Shown: positions 60,765 to 64,000 of the stretch, in pieces | Layout: every line of letters starts with the position of its first letter | How positions within the stretch are numbered: the first letter of the stretch is position 1 | Assembly (NCBI GenBank): GCA_025997955.1 | Contig: BNVH01000005.1 | Coordinates: 1-64,000 of the forward strand | Direction: 5' to 3' | Length of the DNA stretch: 64,000 nt | From: Synergistales bacterium | GTDB taxonomy: Bacteria; Synergistota; Synergistia; Synergistales; Aminobacteriaceae | Position numbers and translations under genes: made by a program | Notes under the pieces: model-generated | Databases searched by the model: none | Seen by the model: the letters and a program-made list of their open reading frames with translations, nothing else | What the model was told of the DNA's origin: nothing

Positions 60765-62042
60765 TCACCGTTTCATCTCAATCCTGCACTCCGCGCTCTC
60801 CACTAATTTAATATCGCTTGGCGAAAGTTTTACGGAAATAGACGCGGCGTCCTCTTCTATCAATAGATAATCCGTCGCGTTTGCGTGTTGTCCGGCTATT
60901 GTCCCAAGGCGCGGCAGGATGAAGAGCGCGTGACGCTGCTCGTTGTACTGTTCGGGCTTTCCTGCGGTCCAGGGTGAGCGCTTCAAAGCGTCGAGGTTTG
61001 TGAACAGCATGACGTTGTAGAGCTGCAACGGCTCTGTGTATTCGCGGATAAGCTGACCGTTTTTGCTTTTAAAGGCGATTTTCAGGTCGGCCTCGTCGAA
61101 CATCTTCCCGGTCAGGCGGTTCTGCCCTCCCGTGAGTAAAAGGCTTTCCACCACCGCGGCAAACGCCTCGGCTGGAACGCGATAACAGTCGAAGTAATAG
61201 TTCTTCTTCAATAAATAGATATTCGCGAAGCCGCTGACTCCCGGTAGGTCGATGTAGCGGTTTTCCTTCTTTATCTCCATCGGAACCGTATACGAGGCGA
61301 GCGAATCGAATTCGGTCCGGGGCGTGACGACCACGGTTTCGCCGTCACTATAGCGATCCAATAAGAACGGCGTGTCTTTTTGCTTCGCCTCCGCTACGTA
61401 GTCCAGAATAGAAGCGATTTGCGGAACCATCTGCGTGAAATAGCGCTCTTTATCAAAAGTGAAACGCACGTTCAGGGTCAGCTCGCCGCTTCGCGCGTTT
61501 ATCCCCTCTGCCCCCACTGCGGCGTGAACGTAATTTTCGTATGACAGAGACGTCAGAATATCCGTTAAAATCTCCGCCGCTTCTTTTACGCGCTGTTCGT
61601 TGGTGAGCGCTTGGGTTAGCAGACCGGCTCCATCTATGACGGACTTGTCGGGGTCTTTTTGCAGCAACCCCTTCAAAAGATTCTCCCGCCGAACCCAAGC
61701 CTTAATAGTAACACGCCAACGGTTTCCATCTTGCTTGTCCTCAAGAATATCGTACTTCTCGATGAAAGCGCGGCTGAACTGGAGTATGTTTTCGCGCACC
61801 CGGTCATTCACAACCTGCGTCACGCCCTTCATGGCGAACCCAACAGCCTGTTGCACGGCGTCGCGCCGCGCGTCCATCAGCGCCTCTTCGCGCGTCACGC
61901 CCACGCCGCTACCTTCGGCTACGATAAAGGAGCCTGAGACGTTAGGCTGTTTGGCAGGCGATCCATGTGCGGACGATATAAAGATCGCCGAGAACAACGA
62001 GATCATAAAAATTATGATGCCAACCGAAAGCAGTTTTCGCAT
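60765..62042 (-). CDS. secreted protein with FlgT/LPP20-like N-terminal domain
   Basis: 425 aa with a signal sequence (about 1-28). Residues about 38-120 show the pattern VAEGSGVGVTREEALMDARRDAVQQAVG then FSRAFIEKYDILED and WRVTIKAWV, which is the small alpha/beta domain shared by FlgT-type and LPP20-type outer-surface proteins. The remaining 300 residues are not recognised. The upstream gene encodes a similar protein, 18 bases away, so the two probably form one envelope complex. Last gene of the operon. Confidence 0.65.
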   Translation of the reverse strand: MRKLLSVGIIIFMISLFSAIFISSAHGSPAKQPNVSGSFIVAEGSGVGVTREEALMDARRDAVQQAVGFAMKGVTQVVNDRVRENILQFSRAFIEKYDILEDKQDGNRWRVTIKAWVRRENLLKGLLQKDPDKSVIDGAGLLTQALTNEQRVKEAAEILTDILTSLSYENYVHAAVGAEGINARSGELTLNVRFTFDKERYFTQMVPQIASILDYVAEAKQKDTPFLLDRYSDGETVVVTPRTEFDSLASYTVPMEIKKENRYIDLPGVSGFANIYLLKKNYYFDCYRVPAEAFAAVVESLLLTGGQNRLTGKMFDEADLKIAFKSKNGQLIREYTEPLQLYNVMLFTNLDALKRSPWTAGKPEQYNEQRHALFILPRLGTIAGQHANATDYLLIEEDAASISVKLSPSDIKLVESAECRIEMKR

Positions 62043-62060
62043 TTTGCTATTCCCCCTCCG

Positions 62061-63161
62061 CTATCTTTCTAATTCAAGCGCGACTTTGACGGTTGTCACG
62101 CGCTTCAAAACGTTCTCCGGAAGACTAAAAGCAAACGAAACGCTGGGTCTGTCAAAGAAACTGCTCTCGGACGCGCGTCCAAAAACAGGCGCCGCTACCA
62201 ATATCGGATTGTTTTTTGTCCCCGTCTTCTCTATGCCCATAAAAAACCAGGGGTTGGCTGACTCCTTACGGTTTGCGGAGAAGAAAAGCACGTTTGATAC
62301 GTCCAAATGAACCGGCAGCCGTTCTATCTCAGTCCCCTTAGCGTCGAGCAGGGAAAAATGCAGCCATATCCGCTCATGGGTCTGTATTTCGCCTCTCTTA
62401 GCGTTCCAAAAGCGGGCTTCGCGCTCGAAAACATCCAAGAACGAGCGCGGAAGCGCCCAACCTCGAAACGAAAAATTCTCTCCCAAGATATAAAAAGAAG
62501 AGGCAAGACGATCATCCAGCTTCTCGTATTCTTCCTCTATTTCGGCCCTAAGCGTGGGCGTCGCAAAAATCTCGTCTAATGTCTTTGTCAAAGGAGCCGC
62601 GAATTCCGACGCGTATCGTTTGCGGTTCAGGCCGAGCGTGGCCGTCACGTTTAAAAATCCCTTGCGAAGGTCTACGGTTTGCTTTTGCGCCAGATCCACG
62701 TCCAAAAAGTTCTCGTAACGGAACTTCCTGAAAAACTCCGAAAGTTTCTTCTGCCCCGTTTCTAATTGCGGAGTTTTTCGCCGCTCTATAAAGCCCTCGG
62801 ATTTTCCCTCTTTGAGCGCGCGGACGTTTTCTTTGATTTGACTTGAGTCCACCGTCACTACTACGGTAAGGATAACCCCTGAACCGTCTGTAGATGATTC
62901 CAATATCCTGAAATTCGTGGCCGCGCCGCGAGAATATTGGATAAATTTCTCGTCAAGCGCGCCGCCCTCTAATTGACTTCTCTCGCTGAAGATAGAGCCC
63001 AAAGTTCGGCGTATAGCCTCGTCAACAGCCGCCGACAAAGCGCTTTCCTTGTCAGCTCCCCTTGCCCTTACAGTCACCTCTAAAAGCTCGCCCGCCAGAG
63101 CATAAGCCGGCAAAAAAATCAGCAGGGCGGCTACGCCCAATGTTCTCAAAAAAGCCCTCAT
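62061..63161 (-). CDS. secreted protein related to the downstream FlgT/LPP20-like protein
   Basis: 366 aa from the ATG at 63161 (GGAG seven bases upstream; an earlier ATG at 63185 adds eight residues). Signal peptide ends near ALAGE. ADKESALSAAVDEAIRRTLGSIF, KFIQYSRGAATNFRILESS and VILTVVVTVDS mirror the order of the N-terminal domain in the next gene, indicating distant paralogy. The rest is a mixed fold with no name I can give. Confidence 0.6.
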   Translation of the reverse strand: MRAFLRTLGVAALLIFLPAYALAGELLEVTVRARGADKESALSAAVDEAIRRTLGSIFSERSQLEGGALDEKFIQYSRGAATNFRILESSTDGSGVILTVVVTVDSSQIKENVRALKEGKSEGFIERRKTPQLETGQKKLSEFFRKFRYENFLDVDLAQKQTVDLRKGFLNVTATLGLNRKRYASEFAAPLTKTLDEIFATPTLRAEIEEEYEKLDDRLASSFYILGENFSFRGWALPRSFLDVFEREARFWNAKRGEIQTHERIWLHFSLLDAKGTEIERLPVHLDVSNVLFFSANRKESANPWFFMGIEKTGTKNNPILVAAPVFGRASESSFFDRPSVSFAFSLPENVLKRVTTVKVALELER

Positions 63162-63189
63162 TATCGTTCTCCATGCCCTCGCCATATAG

Positions 63190-64000
63190 CTACTTCCCTT
63201 CTCGAAATCTCTCTCTCGCCGACTTGAACGCCGCCAAAGCGCCCGCGCGGTCGCCCGACTCGCGCAAAAGCCCTCCGGCCCTGCTTAATTCTAACGAACT
63301 CATATCTTCGCCCAATGTGTCGATAAGCTCGGTTAATAATTTTTTGCTTTCGTCTTTGTCTTTGACTCTCAAAAAGCATTCGGAAGCGTCGAGATACATG
63401 CCAATGTTGGCCCAGCGAAGGTCGTGAATGTGCTTAAAAAGAGGGAGGGCGTCGCCGTATCGTCCCGATTCGAACGCGCGCTTTGCCGTATCGTAGAGCA
63501 AGTCGCAATAGTTATCCCTAAGTTCGTCCTCCGGTGGCGGGGAGGCAAGCGCGACCGAGGCGTCTTTAGCGGTTATCCAGACAAGCGAGCACGCGATTCC
63601 ATTCACAATATCAGAGACAGATTGAGTCCCCGATATGCCGCTACGGCCGAAACCAGAGTCGAGGACGCCGCCGAGCGTATCGTCGTATATGTAGCGTTTC
63701 ATATCGAAATTTTTTCTGGCTATATACACGACTAAATTTCGGCGCGCCCTCATGCTGTTTCGCTCGTGCGTCGAGGTCTCGAGGTCGACCTGCATGTCGG
63801 CCTCTTTGTCGGCGGGCGCTTTGCTCACGGCGAGGCTGTACGTCACGCCGCCGGTCTCCGCTATGCAGGGCGCTTTTTCATCAGCCGTGATTTTACTCAG
63901 CAGTAAATGTTGCGAGGATATAGGAATTCTCGCTTCTTTCAGAAAAAGAGCGGCGGCCTCCTGTACGGAGGATGCCGCTGTTCCCGTTTGATGAAATACG
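63190..64000 (-). CDS. TPR-like helical-repeat protein, 5' end outside the window
   Basis: At least 269 residues. The frame is open from the right edge (64000) through a GTG at 63846, so the true start lies outside. The N-terminal visible part (about VQEAAALFLKEARIPISSQ, then RRNLVVYIARKNFDMKRYIYD) is unrecognised. The C-terminal 110 residues show paired-helix repeats (LYDTAKRAFESGRYGDALPLFKHI, ANIGMYLDASECFLRVKD, AGGLLRESGDRAGALAAFKSARE), characteristic of TPR units. It lies five to thirty bases upstream of the secreted protein genes and likely belongs to their operon. Confidence 0.65.
   Translation of the reverse strand, partial: VFHQTGTAASSVQEAAALFLKEARIPISSQHLLLSKITADEKAPCIAETGGVTYSLAVSKAPADKEADMQVDLETSTHERNSMRARRNLVVYIARKNFDMKRYIYDDTLGGVLDSGFGRSGISGTQSVSDIVNGIACSLVWITAKDASVALASPPPEDELRDNYCDLLYDTAKRAFESGRYGDALPLFKHIHDLRWANIGMYLDASECFLRVKDKDESKKLLTELIDTLGEDMSSLELSRAGGLLRESGDRAGALAAFKSARERFREGK

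Overview
The window looks like a chromosomal segment of an anaerobic, amino-acid-fermenting bacterium. A member of Synergistota (or a clostridium-like relative) is my best guess; this is inference from gene content, not a measured placement. The supporting content is oxygen-sensitive Fe-S and radical-SAM enzymes, HypCDE, 4Fe-4S aldo/keto reductases, an Fe-S L-serine deaminase, uptake systems for amino and organic acids (YfcC, TRAP binding protein, Glu/Asp-type symporter, NhaC), an M20 amidohydrolase, a MetH without reactivation domain, and strong Shine-Dalgarno sites with frequent GTG/TTG starts. Genes are dense and operons are tightly overlapped.

Layout. 0-2 kb: the truncated start of an IS607-like recombinase/excisionase, then folP-folK. 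2-6 kb (minus): rpsA, ispH, NhaC antiporter. 6-8.6 kb: radical-SAM DNA-repair-type pair and an EutT-like adenosyltransferase. 8.7-18 kb: hypCDE, a hybrid sensor kinase, two Fe-S aldo/keto reductases, the GGGtGRT pair, a secreted cupin. 18-25.6 kb: Fe-S flavoprotein, M20 amidohydrolase with a two-gene membrane module (DUF5058 type), HD protein, moaA, YfcC transporter, PfkB kinase. 25.6-31.9 kb: an accessory cluster with a receiver-like ORF, a dynamin-C-terminus-like ORF, a P-loop protein, a frameshifted dynamin-like GTPase, an Hsp70-type ATPase and an EF-hand/zinc-metalloprotease-like protein. 32-36.4 kb (minus): glycerate kinase, GT39 glycosyltransferase, YqeY, S21, HIT, a 63-aa protein and tRNA-Leu. 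36.5-42 kb: SYLF protein, DegT aminotransferase with a phosphoglycosyl transferase, ruvB, SpoIID. 42-47.8 kb (minus): metH joined to dTDP-rhamnose genes rfbABDC by four-base overlaps. 48-53 kb: HD protein, NarL/NarX-like two-component pair, HEPN/MNT pair, retropepsin pair, a GT-A-like protein; this stretch carries duplicated junction sequences that point to cassette insertion. 53.2-56.4 kb: leuCDB behind a leucine leader peptide and attenuator. 56.5-60.2 kb: TRAP binding protein, L-serine deaminase and symporter. 60.4-64 kb: tRNA-Glu, tRNA-Gln and a secreted-protein operon running off the right edge.

How they fit together: folate (folP/K), B12 (EutT-like, MetH) and serine use (symporter, SdaA) form a one-carbon/amino-acid economy; the rhamnose and PGT/aminotransferase genes build surface glycans; ruvB, rpsA, ispH, rpsU and the tRNAs are core genes. 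The least explained parts are the dynamin/Hsp70/zincin cluster and the cassette region at 50.6-52.4 kb. No stretch longer than 300 bases lacks a gene.
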